This document shows, one piece after another, positions 27,532 to 36,625 of a DNA stretch of 64,000 nucleotides; the first letter of the stretch is position 1, and every line of letters begins with the position of its first letter. The DNA is from Pollutimonas harenae (GTDB lineage: Bacteria; Pseudomonadota; Gammaproteobacteria; Burkholderiales; Burkholderiaceae_B): the NCBI RefSeq assembly GCF_004153685.1, contig NZ_SDQD01000002.1, forward strand, positions 310,001 through 374,000, written 5' to 3'. The translations under genes and the position numbers were made by a program. The notes below the pieces were generated by a model. The model saw only the letters and a program-made list of their open reading frames with translations, was not told the origin of the DNA and ran no database searches.

Positions 27532-28233
27532 TCAATTGCCGGGAATCTGCAGGCCTTTTGCCACGGCTTCGCGTTCAACAAACGCCTGCAAGACGCGTTT
27601 GACGTTCAAGAACCGGTCAATTTCCACCAGATCGCCTGCTTCGTAGAAGCCAGCAAGGTTACGTACCCAGGGTAGGGTCGCGATATCGGCAATGGTGTAG
27701 TCGTCACCCATGATCCACGCACGGTCGGCCAGGCGGCCGTCAAGCACGCCCAGCAAACGTTTGGACTCGGCTACATAGCGGTCGCGTGGGCGCTTGTCTT
27801 CATAGTCCTTGCCGGCAAACTTGTGGAAAAACCCCAGTTGCCCAAACATTGGCCCTATGCCGCCCATCTGGAACATCAGCCATTGAAGGGTTTCGTAGCG
27901 CAGGGCGGGGTCTTGCGGTAGAAGCTGGCTGGTTTTTTCGGCCAAATAGATGAGAATGGCGCCTGATTCGAACAAAGCCAGGGGTTTGCCATTGGGGCCG
28001 TTGGGATCCAGTATGGCGGGAATCTTGTTGTTGGGATTCAGTGACAGGAATTCCGGCGACATTTGATCGTTGGTTTCAAAGCCCACCCGATGTGGCTCGT
28101 AAGGCAGGCCGGTTTCTTCAAGCATGATCGATACCTTGACGCCGTTAGGGGTGGGCAAGGAGTAGAGCTGGATGCGATCAGCGTGTTGGGCCGGCCATTT
28201 GTGGGTAATGGGAAAGCTCGATAAGTCAGTCAC
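27532..28233 (-). CDS. Glutathione S-transferase (nu/YfcG-like)
   Basis: This 233-residue GST has a thioredoxin-like N-terminal domain (IQLYSLPTPNGVKVSIMLEE) and the glutathione-binding NPNNKIPAILDP and LFESGAILIYLAEK. The C-terminal helical domain has GDDYTIADIATLPWVRNL. PTPNGVKVSI is the active-site form of nu-class enzymes such as YfcG/YghU, which have disulfide reductase activity towards glutathione disulfides. It starts at GTG 28233 with an AAAGGACG ribosome site and is convergent with iclR. Its closeness to a gamma-glutamyltransferase and oxoprolinase makes a glutathione theme plausible but not certain. Confidence 0.9.
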   Translation of the reverse strand: MTDLSSFPITHKWPAQHADRIQLYSLPTPNGVKVSIMLEETGLPYEPHRVGFETNDQMSPEFLSLNPNNKIPAILDPNGPNGKPLALFESGAILIYLAEKTSQLLPQDPALRYETLQWLMFQMGGIGPMFGQLGFFHKFAGKDYEDKRPRDRYVAESKRLLGVLDGRLADRAWIMGDDYTIADIATLPWVRNLAGFYEAGDLVEIDRFLNVKRVLQAFVEREAVAKGLQIPGN

Positions 28234-28258
28234 TGTACGTCCTTTGAAAAGAGTTGAG

Positions 28259-28279
28259 AGGACTGCGCAGGGCAGTCCT
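28259..28279 (-). terminator. Stem-loop between ykgJ-like and GST genes
   Basis: AGGACTGC and GCAGTCCT form an 8-bp perfect stem with a 5-base loop in the gap between the two minus-strand genes. A short T run follows on the minus strand after about ten bases. It is a possible weak terminator of the upstream gene. Confidence 0.4.
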
Positions 28280-28314
28280 GTCTCCCGTCTATCGTACCAG
28301 CACCAGGCAAGATG

Positions 28315-28797
28315 CTAGGCGGCGATATCGCCGCGCCGCGGAGGTGTATGAGTGGGCGTCTCATCATCGTCATGAGGACGGGGCGGCAGGGCTGGCAAGC
28401 CAATACCCTTGCGTACACGCTGGCAATCGGGGTTGGGCTCGCCATGCTCCAGCCAGGGGGAAAATTCCCGGCAAGGCGATGGCCGCTGCTCGTAGATGGC
28501 GCAGTGAATACCGCTATGACCAAGTTCGCCGCGCAGTGCAACACAGCGCTTGCCGCCGTATTCCGTGCCCTGCATACAGGCTCGCAAAGGGCCTACCTGG
28601 GTTACCAGTTCTGGCGGGACCGTGCCGCCGCTCTCGCCAGCGACTTCGCCGCAATAGAAGGACACACGAAAATGGGCGCAGCAGGCGCCGCAGCTCAGGC
28701 AAGGGTTATAGGCGGTGGTGTCGTTGGTTGCCGGCTGGCGTGTGGTGGCGCCATGAGGCGCGAGTACATGCGCAGAAAGTGCGCGCGTGGGTTTCAT
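28315..28797 (-). CDS. YkgJ-family cysteine-cluster protein
   Basis: This 160-residue protein has the CxxCxxCC core as CLSCGACC (about residues 33-40), then GGKRCVALRG and CAIYEQRPSPCREFSPW, the cysteine set of the UPF0153/YkgJ family. These cysteines probably bind zinc or an iron-sulfur cluster. The function is unknown. The C-terminal 35 residues are acidic and proline-rich and are probably disordered. It is upstream of the GST gene on the same strand, separated from it by a stem-loop. Confidence 0.85.
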   Translation of the reverse strand: MKPTRALSAHVLAPHGATTRQPATNDTTAYNPCLSCGACCAHFRVSFYCGEVAGESGGTVPPELVTQVGPLRACMQGTEYGGKRCVALRGELGHSGIHCAIYEQRPSPCREFSPWLEHGEPNPDCQRVRKGIGLPALPPRPHDDDETPTHTPPRRGDIAA

Positions 28798-28951
28798 GAT
28801 GGGGCTGGCCCCTGTGAAAATCGGGACGTAATTTTAAATCAATTCCTATTTGAAAGATGCTGATTTCTCTTAAGGTTTTGGCAAGTGAGCATTAATGCAG
28901 TTAGTATGTATTCGTAACCTAACATGTCTGTTTTGCAAACGGAGGGGCAAT

Positions 28952-29746
28952 ATGAAGGGCATTGCTTATCTTTTACCCCTGTGCCTGGGCGCGATCATCC
29001 CTATGCCGTGCCTGGCCGAGGCATCCGGCGAGCCGGGCTTTTACATGGGCGTGTTCGGTGGCCTGGGTTCGGCGGCGTCAGCCAGCATGCAGCAAAAGGG
29101 CGCGGTCCACCTCAATCAGCACTTGTCGCTGCCCATCAATGCGCGTGGTGCCACCGGCGATACGCGTGTTGGGATGGGCGGTGTCCAGGCTGGCTACGAC
29201 TGGGGGCGCCGGGGCTTGGGTGGGGGCAAATGGGGCCTGAAACCCGCCGTCGAAATAGAAGGGTTTTACATAGCCAGGCATACGGCCGTGGGAGAAATGC
29301 CCGTCACGCCCCGTTTCCTGGGTACTCAATACGTGTACTTTCCCACGTCGACGGGGGTGGTGCTTGCCAATGCCGTGCTGACGTTCAAGACCCCTTATTC
29401 AGACAAGGTCTTTCCGTATCTGGGCGTCGGGGCAGGAGCGGCCTTTATCTCGGTCAAGAACAGTGATTCGGCCAATCCTTCCGAGCCGGGCATCAACCAC
29501 TTCAACTCAGACCCGGATGCCTCCAGCACGGCTTTTGCCATGCAGTTCAAAGTGGGCGTCAAAGGCCAGCTGTCCAGGCATCTATATTTGTTTACCGAGT
29601 ATCGTTACCTGTCCATCAGCTCCACCAGTTATACCTTTGGGCCCACAGATTACCCCGGCCTGCATCTGCCTACGGCATCCTGGGACGTAGGGCTGGGGCG
29701 TCAGCGCTACAGCTTTGTGGTGGCGGGCCTGCAGTATAAATTCTAG
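28952..29746 (+). CDS. Outer-membrane beta-barrel protein (opacity/OmpW-like)
   Basis: This 264-residue protein has a signal peptide cut near residue 22 (PCLAEASGEPGFYMGVFGG), alternating amphipathic strands and a C-terminal phenylalanine (YSFVVAGLQYKF), the mark of BAM-inserted barrels. An eight-strand count fits. The loops FLGTQYVYFPTSTGVV and SDSANPSEPGINHFNSDPD would face outwards. I cannot name a substrate or partner. The ATG at 28952 has GGAGGGG five bases upstream. It is monocistronic, with two hairpins downstream. Confidence 0.75.
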   Translation: MKGIAYLLPLCLGAIIPMPCLAEASGEPGFYMGVFGGLGSAASASMQQKGAVHLNQHLSLPINARGATGDTRVGMGGVQAGYDWGRRGLGGGKWGLKPAVEIEGFYIARHTAVGEMPVTPRFLGTQYVYFPTSTGVVLANAVLTFKTPYSDKVFPYLGVGAGAAFISVKNSDSANPSEPGINHFNSDPDASSTAFAMQFKVGVKGQLSRHLYLFTEYRYLSISSTSYTFGPTDYPGLHLPTASWDVGLGRQRYSFVVAGLQYKF

Positions 29747-29822
29747 GTGCCGTCGATTCCTTGAACGTGTTCTTGAACCAAAAGTCCCAGGGTTTACCCG
29801 AGGTTACGTTTGTTAGAAACCC

Positions 29823-29888
29823 TAGCTTTTACAAAAGCTAATTGCCCCCAGTGAGCCTGCTACTTACACTGGGGTACAGTTTTTTTTG
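29823..29888 (+). terminator. Tandem hairpins with T run after the outer-membrane protein gene
   Basis: First comes TAGCTTTT-AC-AAAAGCTA (29823-29840, 8-bp perfect inverted repeat). Next is CCCCAGTG with CACTGGGG (29846-29874, 8-bp stem, 13-base loop), followed six bases later by eight T residues. The second hairpin with its T run is a good rho-independent terminator, separating the barrel gene from the liv operon. Confidence 0.8.
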
Positions 29889-29982
29889 CCGCCAGGCCGC
29901 CTTAAGGTAAAAAACGTCCCTCGTGGGGCAGAAAATCGGGGCGCAGCATGGGGGTGTTTTTTGTAATTCCCGAGGAAAGTCC

Positions 29983-30888
29983 GTGTTTTTTAACATTCTG
30001 CCACTGGCTCTGGTTGATGGTATCGCCTACGCGTGCTTGTTGTTCCTGGTGTCCATGGGTCTGACGCTGATTTTCGGCGTCATGGGTATTTTGAACGTTG
30101 CACATGGGGCGTTCTACGCCTTTGGCGGCTATGCTGCCGCATCGTTCATCATCATGATCGCGCCAGCCACCGAGTCTGCCTGGGTTCCCCTCATTTCACT
30201 CTTTCTGGTCGCCATCGTGGTAGGTACAGTGCTGGGTGGCTTGATGGAGTTCTTGCTGATACGCCGCACTCAAGCCTACGACCCCATTCTGAAGCTGTTG
30301 CTTACTTTCGGAGCGCTTCTCATGCTGGAAGACATCCAGCGTCTGATTTGGGGCGCTCAGCCCTATAGCGCCAGCGAAGTGGTCAATCGGCTGGGCAATA
30401 TCGAACTGGGCAACATTACCTATACCACCTATCAGCTTGTTGTCGTACCGGTGACGGCGCTGGTGGCGTACGTAGGCCTGGAGTATTTTCTGCGCCGCAC
30501 CAATCTGGGCAAGCAGATGGTGGCTGTCACACACCACCGTGAAGTCGCGATTTCCCAAGGTATCAATGCGAGCAAGATAGGTTTGATCACCTTCATAATC
30601 GGCGCTGTGCTTGGTGTACTTGGCGGTGCGCTTGCCTCGCCGACCACGTCGCTGGTCCCTGGGGTGGGCGCCGACATGATTGTGTTGTCGTTTGCCGTGG
30701 TGGCTACCGCCGGGTTGGGGCAGATCACGGGGGCACTGGTCGCCGCATTGCTGATCGGCATTGTCCGCTCAATATCCGTTTACATGGCACCCGAATTCGA
30801 GGTTGCCGTACCCTACATCATCATGTGTCTTGTATTGCTTGTTCGCCCGCACGGCCTGTTTACTGTTGCCCAGGCGAGGACCATCTAA
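29983..30888 (+). CDS. livH: Branched-chain amino acid-type ABC permease (LivH)
   Basis: This 301-residue inner-membrane permease has about eight hydrophobic helices. The family signature GLTLIFGVMGILNVAHGAFYA is in the first third, and MVAVTHHREVAISQGINASKIGL is the ATPase-coupling loop. It forms half of the channel for a Liv/Urt-type importer. I chose GTG at 29983 because GAGGAAAG precedes it; a frame start at 29923 would add 20 non-membrane residues. The stop overlaps the livM ATG (TAATG). The enzymes further down the operon argue for a ligand other than leucine. Confidence 0.88.
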   Translation: MFFNILPLALVDGIAYACLLFLVSMGLTLIFGVMGILNVAHGAFYAFGGYAAASFIIMIAPATESAWVPLISLFLVAIVVGTVLGGLMEFLLIRRTQAYDPILKLLLTFGALLMLEDIQRLIWGAQPYSASEVVNRLGNIELGNITYTTYQLVVVPVTALVAYVGLEYFLRRTNLGKQMVAVTHHREVAISQGINASKIGLITFIIGAVLGVLGGALASPTTSLVPGVGADMIVLSFAVVATAGLGQITGALVAALLIGIVRSISVYMAPEFEVAVPYIIMCLVLLVRPHGLFTVAQARTI

Positions 30889-31811
30889 TGATTTACGCAA
30901 TTGGAATTATTGGCGCGGTAGTGGCCCTGGTTACTGGCTACTTTGTGTCCTGGATCATCACGCCCATCATCATCGGCATCACTTATGCCATTGCAGCACT
31001 GGGTGTTTCCGTCATGATGCGGGCGGGTCAAGTGTCTTTCGGCCATGCCATGTATGCGTGTATTGCAGCCTACACGGTGGCGTTCCTGGCCCGTGCCTAT
31101 CCAGGCCTGGATGTCGTCGTGCTGGTACTGGCCGGTGTGTTGGCCGCCGGTATCGCCAGTATGGTGATTGGTGTGTTCGTGGCGCGCTATCGCGGCATTT
31201 TCTTTGGCATGCTTAATCTGGCGCTCAGCATGGTGTTGTTTGCACTGCTGGGTAAGCTGTATCACATCACGGGTGGCACCGACGGCCTGCGCATCGAACG
31301 GCCCAGCATCCTGGGCATGGAGCTCGAACGCGCGCCTTACGAATTCGTCCTGTTGGTGGTTACGCTATTCATCGCGCTTTTGCTTGCGTGGTGGGTACAG
31401 CGCTACTTTCGCTCCGGCAATGGCGAGGCCCTTGCTGCCATCAAGACCAATGAAACACGTCTCGAATACCTGGGTTTTTCGGCCTACTCGGTCATGTGGC
31501 GTGGTTATCTGATTTCGGCCATTGTGGTGGGCTTCTCAGGCAGCATGCTTGCGCTCATACAAGGTCTGGTCACACCAGAAATCGGTTTGTGGCTGCGCTC
31601 GGGCGAGTACGTCTTCATTGCCATTCTGGGCGGTGCCGGCCATGTTATTGGTGCTTTCCTGGGCGCGCTGGTATTCGAGGCGGTCAAGCTGGTGTCGACT
31701 GCTTACTTTCCGGGCCTGTGGCAATTCATATTGGGCTTGACGCTTATCATCGTGATCTTCCTGTTTCCCAGGGGCATCGTCGGCGAGCTGTCCAAGCGTA
31801 TCAAACTCTAA
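30888..31811 (+). CDS. livM: Branched-chain amino acid-type ABC permease (LivM)
   Basis: This 307-residue permease partner of LivH has the LivM hallmarks: ALGVSVMMRAGQVSFGHAMYA early, RYRGIFFGMLNLALSMVLFALL in the middle and ALAAIKTNETRLEYLGFSAY as the coupling loop. LALIQGLVTPEIGLWLRSGE, ILGGAGHVIGAFLGALVFE and a hydrophobic end follow. About nine membrane helices are visible. It is translationally coupled to livH and followed after 13 bases by livG. Liv-type permeases also carry urea, short amides, aromatic acids and bile acids, so the substrate is open. Confidence 0.88.
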   Translation: MIYAIGIIGAVVALVTGYFVSWIITPIIIGITYAIAALGVSVMMRAGQVSFGHAMYACIAAYTVAFLARAYPGLDVVVLVLAGVLAAGIASMVIGVFVARYRGIFFGMLNLALSMVLFALLGKLYHITGGTDGLRIERPSILGMELERAPYEFVLLVVTLFIALLLAWWVQRYFRSGNGEALAAIKTNETRLEYLGFSAYSVMWRGYLISAIVVGFSGSMLALIQGLVTPEIGLWLRSGEYVFIAILGGAGHVIGAFLGALVFEAVKLVSTAYFPGLWQFILGLTLIIVIFLFPRGIVGELSKRIKL

Positions 31812-31824
31812 GGGGGCCGAAGCA

Positions 31825-32565
31825 ATGCAAGCTTTAGTCAAAACCACCGGCCTGAATCTGACATTCGGCGCGGTCATGGCTGCCGACAATATCGACTTTG
31901 AACTGCATAGTGGCGAAAGCCTGGCAGTTATCGGCCAGAACGGTGCGGGTAAAACCACGTTCATCAATATCTGCACGGGGTATTTGACACCCGCTTCCGG
32001 CAAAGTCTACTTCGATGGCCAAGACATCACTGCGATGACGCCACGCAAGATTGTGCGGCTGGGCCTGGGCCGTTCCTTTCAGCTTCCGCAACTGTTCACT
32101 GAGCATACGGTGCGCGAGTGCATACAGCTTTCGGCGGCCCGCCAGAATGCGCGTTTAAGCATGTTCAAGCCATTGGCCGCCACGCTCGATAGCCACGAAG
32201 TAGAAAGTACGCTGGAGTTGGTCGGGCTCAAAGAAGATGCCAATGTCTTGTCAGCCGACTTGCCTGAAGGCAAGCGTAAGCTGCTCGACGTGGCCATGGC
32301 GCTGGCCTTGCGCCCCAAGCTGCTCATCATGGACGAGCCCACCAGCGGCGTGGCCTCCGAAGACAAGCACGGTTTGATGCAAACCGTCATGAATGCACTT
32401 AAAGAACGCAAGGTCACCAGCTGGTTTGTCGAGCACGACGTCGATATCGTCGAGCAATACGCTACGCGTGTGGCAGCCTGGATCAACGGTGCCATCGTGG
32501 CCGATGGCACGCCCCAGGAAGTGCTGAACAACCCGAAAATCAAGAGCGAAGTATTGGGAACCTGA
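31825..32565 (+). CDS. livG: Branched-chain amino acid-type ABC ATPase (LivG)
   Basis: This 246-residue ATPase has Walker A GQNGAGKTTF at about residues 37-46 and Walker B LLIMDEPTSGV near 171-181. The signature is the divergent LPEGKRKLLDVAMALAL, lacking the usual LSGGQ core; LivG proteins often vary here, but this one is unusually far from consensus. WFVEHDVDIVEQYATRVAAW is the H-loop region. It pairs with LivF to drive the permease. LivF begins three bases after its stop. Confidence 0.9.
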   Translation: MQALVKTTGLNLTFGAVMAADNIDFELHSGESLAVIGQNGAGKTTFINICTGYLTPASGKVYFDGQDITAMTPRKIVRLGLGRSFQLPQLFTEHTVRECIQLSAARQNARLSMFKPLAATLDSHEVESTLELVGLKEDANVLSADLPEGKRKLLDVAMALALRPKLLIMDEPTSGVASEDKHGLMQTVMNALKERKVTSWFVEHDVDIVEQYATRVAAWINGAIVADGTPQEVLNNPKIKSEVLGT

Positions 32566-32568
32566 CAT

Positions 32569-33234
32569 ATGCTTAAGTTAACCGGTGTCAATGTCGACCT
32601 TGCGGGTAATCGAATTCTGCGCGACATTCATTGCAATTTTGTAGCGGGCTCCACAGTGGGGATTGTGGGCCGCAACGGAGCGGGCAAAACGACTTTATTG
32701 CGCTCCATCATGGGCCTGGTCAAGTTGCGTTCGGGCGAAATCATGCTCGATGACGTGAATCTTGCCGCCTTGCCCGGACATGCCCGTGCGGGCCTTCAAA
32801 TAGGCTACTCCCCCGAAGACAGGGTAATCTTCCCGACCATGTCCGTAGAGGAAAACCTGCGTTTGCCTTGTGCTTCCCTGAAGCAATCGCGTCAGGCCAT
32901 TGATCAGCGCCTCGAGGTAGTGATCGAGGCAGTCCCCGACCTGAAGCCTCTGCTCAAACGCTCGGGCTCGGCCTTGTCGGGCGGTCAGGGCAAGATGGTG
33001 GCGCTCGGTCGCGCCCTGATGGTGGGTACTCGCCTGTTGCTGCTTGATGAGCCCTACCAGGGCCTGGCGCCCAAGCTGGGCTTGATCTATACCCAGGCAC
33101 TTGGCCGGCTCAAAACCATGCAGCCAGATTTGTGTGTTGTCATTACCGAATCAAATATCAAATTGTTGGGCGATATCCCTGACCGGATATGGTCCATCGA
33201 GCGGGGCTCCATCGAGCTTCAGAAAACTTTGTAA
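32569..33234 (+). CDS. livF: Branched-chain amino acid-type ABC ATPase (LivF)
   Basis: This 221-residue ATPase has Walker A GRNGAGKTTLL, the LivF-type Q-loop GYSPEDRVIFPTMSVEENL, signature LSGGQGKMVALGRALM and Walker B LLLLDEPYQGLAPKLG. Many LivF proteins are about 235 residues, so this is slightly short, but no motif is missing. With LivG it forms the ATPase dimer of the importer. The aldehyde dehydrogenase start follows 14 bases after the stop, so transport and oxidation are encoded on one message. Confidence 0.9.
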   Translation: MLKLTGVNVDLAGNRILRDIHCNFVAGSTVGIVGRNGAGKTTLLRSIMGLVKLRSGEIMLDDVNLAALPGHARAGLQIGYSPEDRVIFPTMSVEENLRLPCASLKQSRQAIDQRLEVVIEAVPDLKPLLKRSGSALSGGQGKMVALGRALMVGTRLLLLDEPYQGLAPKLGLIYTQALGRLKTMQPDLCVVITESNIKLLGDIPDRIWSIERGSIELQKTL

Positions 33235-33248
33235 GACAGGAAAGTGCT

Positions 33249-34685
33249 ATGACTCAAATGATTATCGACGGCCAGAAAACGGATGCCGCCAGCAAGCAAA
33301 CCATTGACGTCGTCGCTCCCAGCGATGGCAAGGTTTTTACTACCATTCCCCGAGGCGACGCTGCCGATATTGACCGTGCCGTCAAGGCCGCCCGTAAGGC
33401 TCTGACGAGTAACTGGGGTAAGGTTCCGGCATTCGAGCGTGGTCGTCTCTTGTTCAAACTGGCCCAGGCCGTGTTGGATAACCACGAAGAACTGGCGCAG
33501 CTTGAGTCCAAAGATACCGGCAAGCCTATTTCTACTTCCCGTGGCGACATCACTGTACTGGCACGTTATTTTGAGTTTTATGGTGGTGGTGCCGACAAGA
33601 TCCATGGCGAGACCATTCCCTTCCTGAACGACTATTCCGTCGAAGTGGTGCGCGAACCCCTGGGCGTCACGGCGCACATCATTCCATGGAACTACCCGGC
33701 GCAGATGTTTGGTCGTAGTGTTGCGCCCGCCCTGGCCATGGGTAACGCGGTGGTGGTCAAGCCTGCCGAAGATGCATGCCTCTCCATCGTACGTATTGCA
33801 GAGCTGGCCCTCGAAGTCGGCTTCCCCGCTGGTGCGCTTAATGTCGTGACCGGCCTGGGCGAAGAGGCCGGTGCGGCGCTGTCCAAGCATCCTGGCATCA
33901 ATTTCGTTTCGTTCACTGGCTCGAACGAGGTCGGTGTGCTGGTCCAGCAGTCGGCAGCACTCAATGCCGTGAAATGTGTGCTCGAGTTGGGTGGCAAATC
34001 GGCTCATGTGGTTTTTGACGATGTCGATTTCAAGAAGGCCATTCCAGCCATTGTGCGCGGTATTGTCCACAATGCCGGACAAACCTGCACGGCCGGCAGC
34101 CGCCTGCTCTTGCAGAAGGGCGTGCACGACGAATTCCTGAAGGCATTGGCCGAGGAGTTTTCCAAAACTCGTGCGGGCACCCCAGAAATGGACCTGACTT
34201 GCGGCCCTGTGGTCAACAAGACCCAGTGGGAACGTATCAATCGTTATATCCAGAAGGGCAAAGATGAAGGCCTGGTGGTGGTGGCTCAAGGCGCAGTCGC
34301 CGACGGCGTACCCGAAGGCGGCTATTTTGTGACCCCCACCATTTTTGGCGCCAAGAACCACGACAGCGACTTGCTGATGGAAGAAATCTTCGGCCCCGTA
34401 CTGGTAGTGGTGCCCTTCGAAACTGAGGCACAAGCTATTGAGCTGGCCAATGCAACCGAATACGGTCTGATGGGGGCTGTCTGGTCCGAGAACGGTGGAC
34501 GTCAGCAGCGCGTGGCCAGGTCCATGCAAGCCGGTCAGATTTACATCAACAGTTTTGGTGCGGGTGGTGGCGTCGAGCTGCCTTTCGGCGGCGTCAAGAA
34601 GAGCGGTCACGGCCGCGAAAAAGGATTTGTTGCGCTCGAAGAAATGAGCACCACCAAAACCATTGTCCATTTCCACGGTGAATAA
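33249..34685 (+). CDS. NAD(P)+-dependent aldehyde dehydrogenase
   Basis: This 478-residue ALDH-superfamily enzyme has catalytic C280 in NAGQTCTAGSR and general base E246 in VLELGGKSAHVVF. The cofactor-binding stretch is IIPWNYPAQMFGRSVAPALA and the late motif is EEIFGPVLVVVPF. It oxidises an aldehyde to the acid. The size and motifs fit the betaine-aldehyde/gamma-aminobutyraldehyde/vanillin-type branch, but I cannot fix the substrate. ATG at 33249 is preferred over an in-frame GTG 60 bases upstream that lies inside livF. It sits between livF and an SDR, so the aldehyde is probably made from the imported compound. Confidence 0.9.
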   Translation: MTQMIIDGQKTDAASKQTIDVVAPSDGKVFTTIPRGDAADIDRAVKAARKALTSNWGKVPAFERGRLLFKLAQAVLDNHEELAQLESKDTGKPISTSRGDITVLARYFEFYGGGADKIHGETIPFLNDYSVEVVREPLGVTAHIIPWNYPAQMFGRSVAPALAMGNAVVVKPAEDACLSIVRIAELALEVGFPAGALNVVTGLGEEAGAALSKHPGINFVSFTGSNEVGVLVQQSAALNAVKCVLELGGKSAHVVFDDVDFKKAIPAIVRGIVHNAGQTCTAGSRLLLQKGVHDEFLKALAEEFSKTRAGTPEMDLTCGPVVNKTQWERINRYIQKGKDEGLVVVAQGAVADGVPEGGYFVTPTIFGAKNHDSDLLMEEIFGPVLVVVPFETEAQAIELANATEYGLMGAVWSENGGRQQRVARSMQAGQIYINSFGAGGGVELPFGGVKKSGHGREKGFVALEEMSTTKTIVHFHGE

Positions 34686-34698
34686 GGAGTAGAGCAAA

Positions 34699-35451
34699 AT
34701 GGGACAACTAGAAGGTAAGGTCGCGCTGATTACTGGCGCCGGTAGTGGTTTCGGCGAAGGTACCGCCAAGCTGTTCGCTCGTGAAGGCGCCAAAGTGGTT
34801 ATTGCCGATCTTAACGAGCAGGCAGCTAATCGCGTGGCCTCTGAAATCGGCAGCAGTGCGCTGGCGCTCAAAGGCGACGTCTCCAAGCGTGACGACGTGC
34901 AGGGCATGGTCGATGCCAGTATCAAGGAATTCGGTTCATTGGACATCGTTATCAACAATGCAGCCATCACCCACAAGAATCAGCCCATGCTGGAAGTGGA
35001 TGAAGCCATGTTTGACCGCATGTTCGATGTCAACGTGAAGTCCATTTTCCACATGAGCAACGCTGTAGTGCCGGTCATGCGCAAGCAGGGCAAGGGTGTG
35101 ATCATCAATATCGGATCCACCGCCGGCATTCGTCCCCGGCCCGGTCTGACCTGGTACAACGCTTCAAAGGGCGCAGTCAACCTGCTGTCCAAATCGATGG
35201 CGGTCGAGCTCGGTCCTGACAATATCCGGGTGAATGCCATTTGCCCCGTCATGGGTGTAACCGGCATGTTCGAGTTGTTCATGGGAGCGCCAGATACCCC
35301 CGAGAACCGTGCCAAGTTCCAGTCCACTATTCCGCTGGGCCGTTTCTGCCAGCCGTCGGATGTGGCTGCCGCCGCACTGTATCTGGCCAGTGATGCCGCC
35401 GAGTTCATTACCGGGGTCGAATTCCCCGTTGATGGTGGCCGCACTATTTAA
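34699..35451 (+). CDS. Short-chain dehydrogenase/reductase
   Basis: This 250-residue classical SDR has the cofactor motif TGAGSGFG (residues 12-19), NNAAIT, and the catalytic set S140, Y153 and K157 in TWYNASKGAV. D37 after the second strand (VVIADLN) favours NAD(H) over NADP(H). The C-terminal AEFITGVEFPVDGGRTI is the FabG-like ending. It would interconvert an alcohol and a ketone or aldehyde. It starts 13 bases after the aldehyde dehydrogenase stop with a GGAG ribosome site. The substrate is unknown. Confidence 0.9.
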   Translation: MGQLEGKVALITGAGSGFGEGTAKLFAREGAKVVIADLNEQAANRVASEIGSSALALKGDVSKRDDVQGMVDASIKEFGSLDIVINNAAITHKNQPMLEVDEAMFDRMFDVNVKSIFHMSNAVVPVMRKQGKGVIINIGSTAGIRPRPGLTWYNASKGAVNLLSKSMAVELGPDNIRVNAICPVMGVTGMFELFMGAPDTPENRAKFQSTIPLGRFCQPSDVAAAALYLASDAAEFITGVEFPVDGGRTI

Positions 35452-35478
35452 GTACTAAGTATTACCGAGGACAATGCT

Positions 35479-36603
35479 ATGAAAACCCGCGCTGCATTAT
35501 TGCGAGAAATGGGGGTCGCTGGCCCTTATGCCGAATCGAAGCCGGTGGTAATTACCGACGTCGAGCTGGACCCGCCAGGTCCTGGTGAAGTGCTTATCAA
35601 GATCAAGGTGGCAGGGCTCTGCCACTCTGACTTGTCGGTCATCAATGGCGACCGTCCTCGGGCGTTACCTATCGTGCTGGGTCACGAATCATCTGCCGAA
35701 GTGGTCGAAGCAGGCGAGGGGGTCGATGATCTGCGCGCCGGCGATCACGTGGTGATGGTGTTCGTGCCCAGTTGCGGCTGCTGCTTCCCGTGCATGAAGG
35801 GCCGGCCTGCACTATGCGAGCCGGGCGCAAAAGCCAATGGTCAGGGTACGCTGCTTTCAGGCGAGCGTCGCCTGCATATAGGCGAGGAATATCTCAACCA
35901 TGCCACGGGCGTATCCTGCTTTGCCGAATACGCTGTCGTGTCGCGCCGTTCCTGCGTAAAGATCAATACCGACATCAGCCATCGCGAGGCAGCCTTGTTC
36001 GGTTGCGCAGTCCTGACCGGCGCAGGTGCAGTGCTTAACCGTGCCAGCCTGCGGGCGGGTGACACCGCCGCGGTCGTAGGCCTGGGTGGCGTGGGCTTGA
36101 GTGCCTTGTTGGCCGCTGCCGCAACAGGGGCACGACGCATCGTCGCCGTCGACCTGTCCGATGAAAAACTGAAGCTGGCCAAAGAGCTCGGCGCAACCCA
36201 CCTCGTCAATCCACGCAATATCACCAGTGATGCCGACTTGCTTGAGGCAGCCGGCGGGCCGGTCGATTACGGATTCGATATGGCGGGTGCTGTGCCGGCA
36301 TTCGAAACAGCCTACAAATTGACCGGCCGTGGTGGTTCCACCATCACATCGGGTTTGCCTAACCCTGGGGCGCGTTTCCAGCTGCCGCTGGCGCAAATGG
36401 TGGGCGAAGAGCGCGAAATACAAGGCAGTTACCTGGGTTCGGGTGTGCCGGCCGTTGATATCACGCGTTATATCGATCTGTACAAGAACGGTCGACTGCC
36501 GGTCGACAAGCTTTTGGGCAAAACCTTCACACTTGATGAAATCAATGAAGGTTTTGATCACCTGGCGTCGGGCAGCAGCCTGCGTGACGCTATTGTTTTG
36601 TAG
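35479..36603 (+). CDS. Zinc-dependent alcohol dehydrogenase
   Basis: This 374-residue medium-chain dehydrogenase has catalytic zinc ligands in GLCHSDLSV and GHESSAEVVE. A structural zinc lobe is present as CGCCFPCMKGRPALC, and the Rossmann motif is VVGLGGVGLSALLAA followed by D in IVAVDLSDEK (NAD-type). The size and lobe resemble class III/AdhB-like enzymes that take primary or aromatic alcohols. Together with the SDR and aldehyde dehydrogenase, it gives the operon two possible alcohol-oxidising steps and one aldehyde-oxidising step. It starts 27 bases after the SDR gene. Confidence 0.9.
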   Translation: MKTRAALLREMGVAGPYAESKPVVITDVELDPPGPGEVLIKIKVAGLCHSDLSVINGDRPRALPIVLGHESSAEVVEAGEGVDDLRAGDHVVMVFVPSCGCCFPCMKGRPALCEPGAKANGQGTLLSGERRLHIGEEYLNHATGVSCFAEYAVVSRRSCVKINTDISHREAALFGCAVLTGAGAVLNRASLRAGDTAAVVGLGGVGLSALLAAAATGARRIVAVDLSDEKLKLAKELGATHLVNPRNITSDADLLEAAGGPVDYGFDMAGAVPAFETAYKLTGRGGSTITSGLPNPGARFQLPLAQMVGEEREIQGSYLGSGVPAVDITRYIDLYKNGRLPVDKLLGKTFTLDEINEGFDHLASGSSLRDAIVL

Positions 36604-36625
36604 TATGTTCCTCTGGAGACAATCC

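Noticed and set aside
33219-34976. 585-codon open frame on the minus strand
   Set aside because: It is the antisense shadow of the aldehyde dehydrogenase and SDR genes, whose motifs and operon spacing are clear. High GC leaves the opposite frame open.
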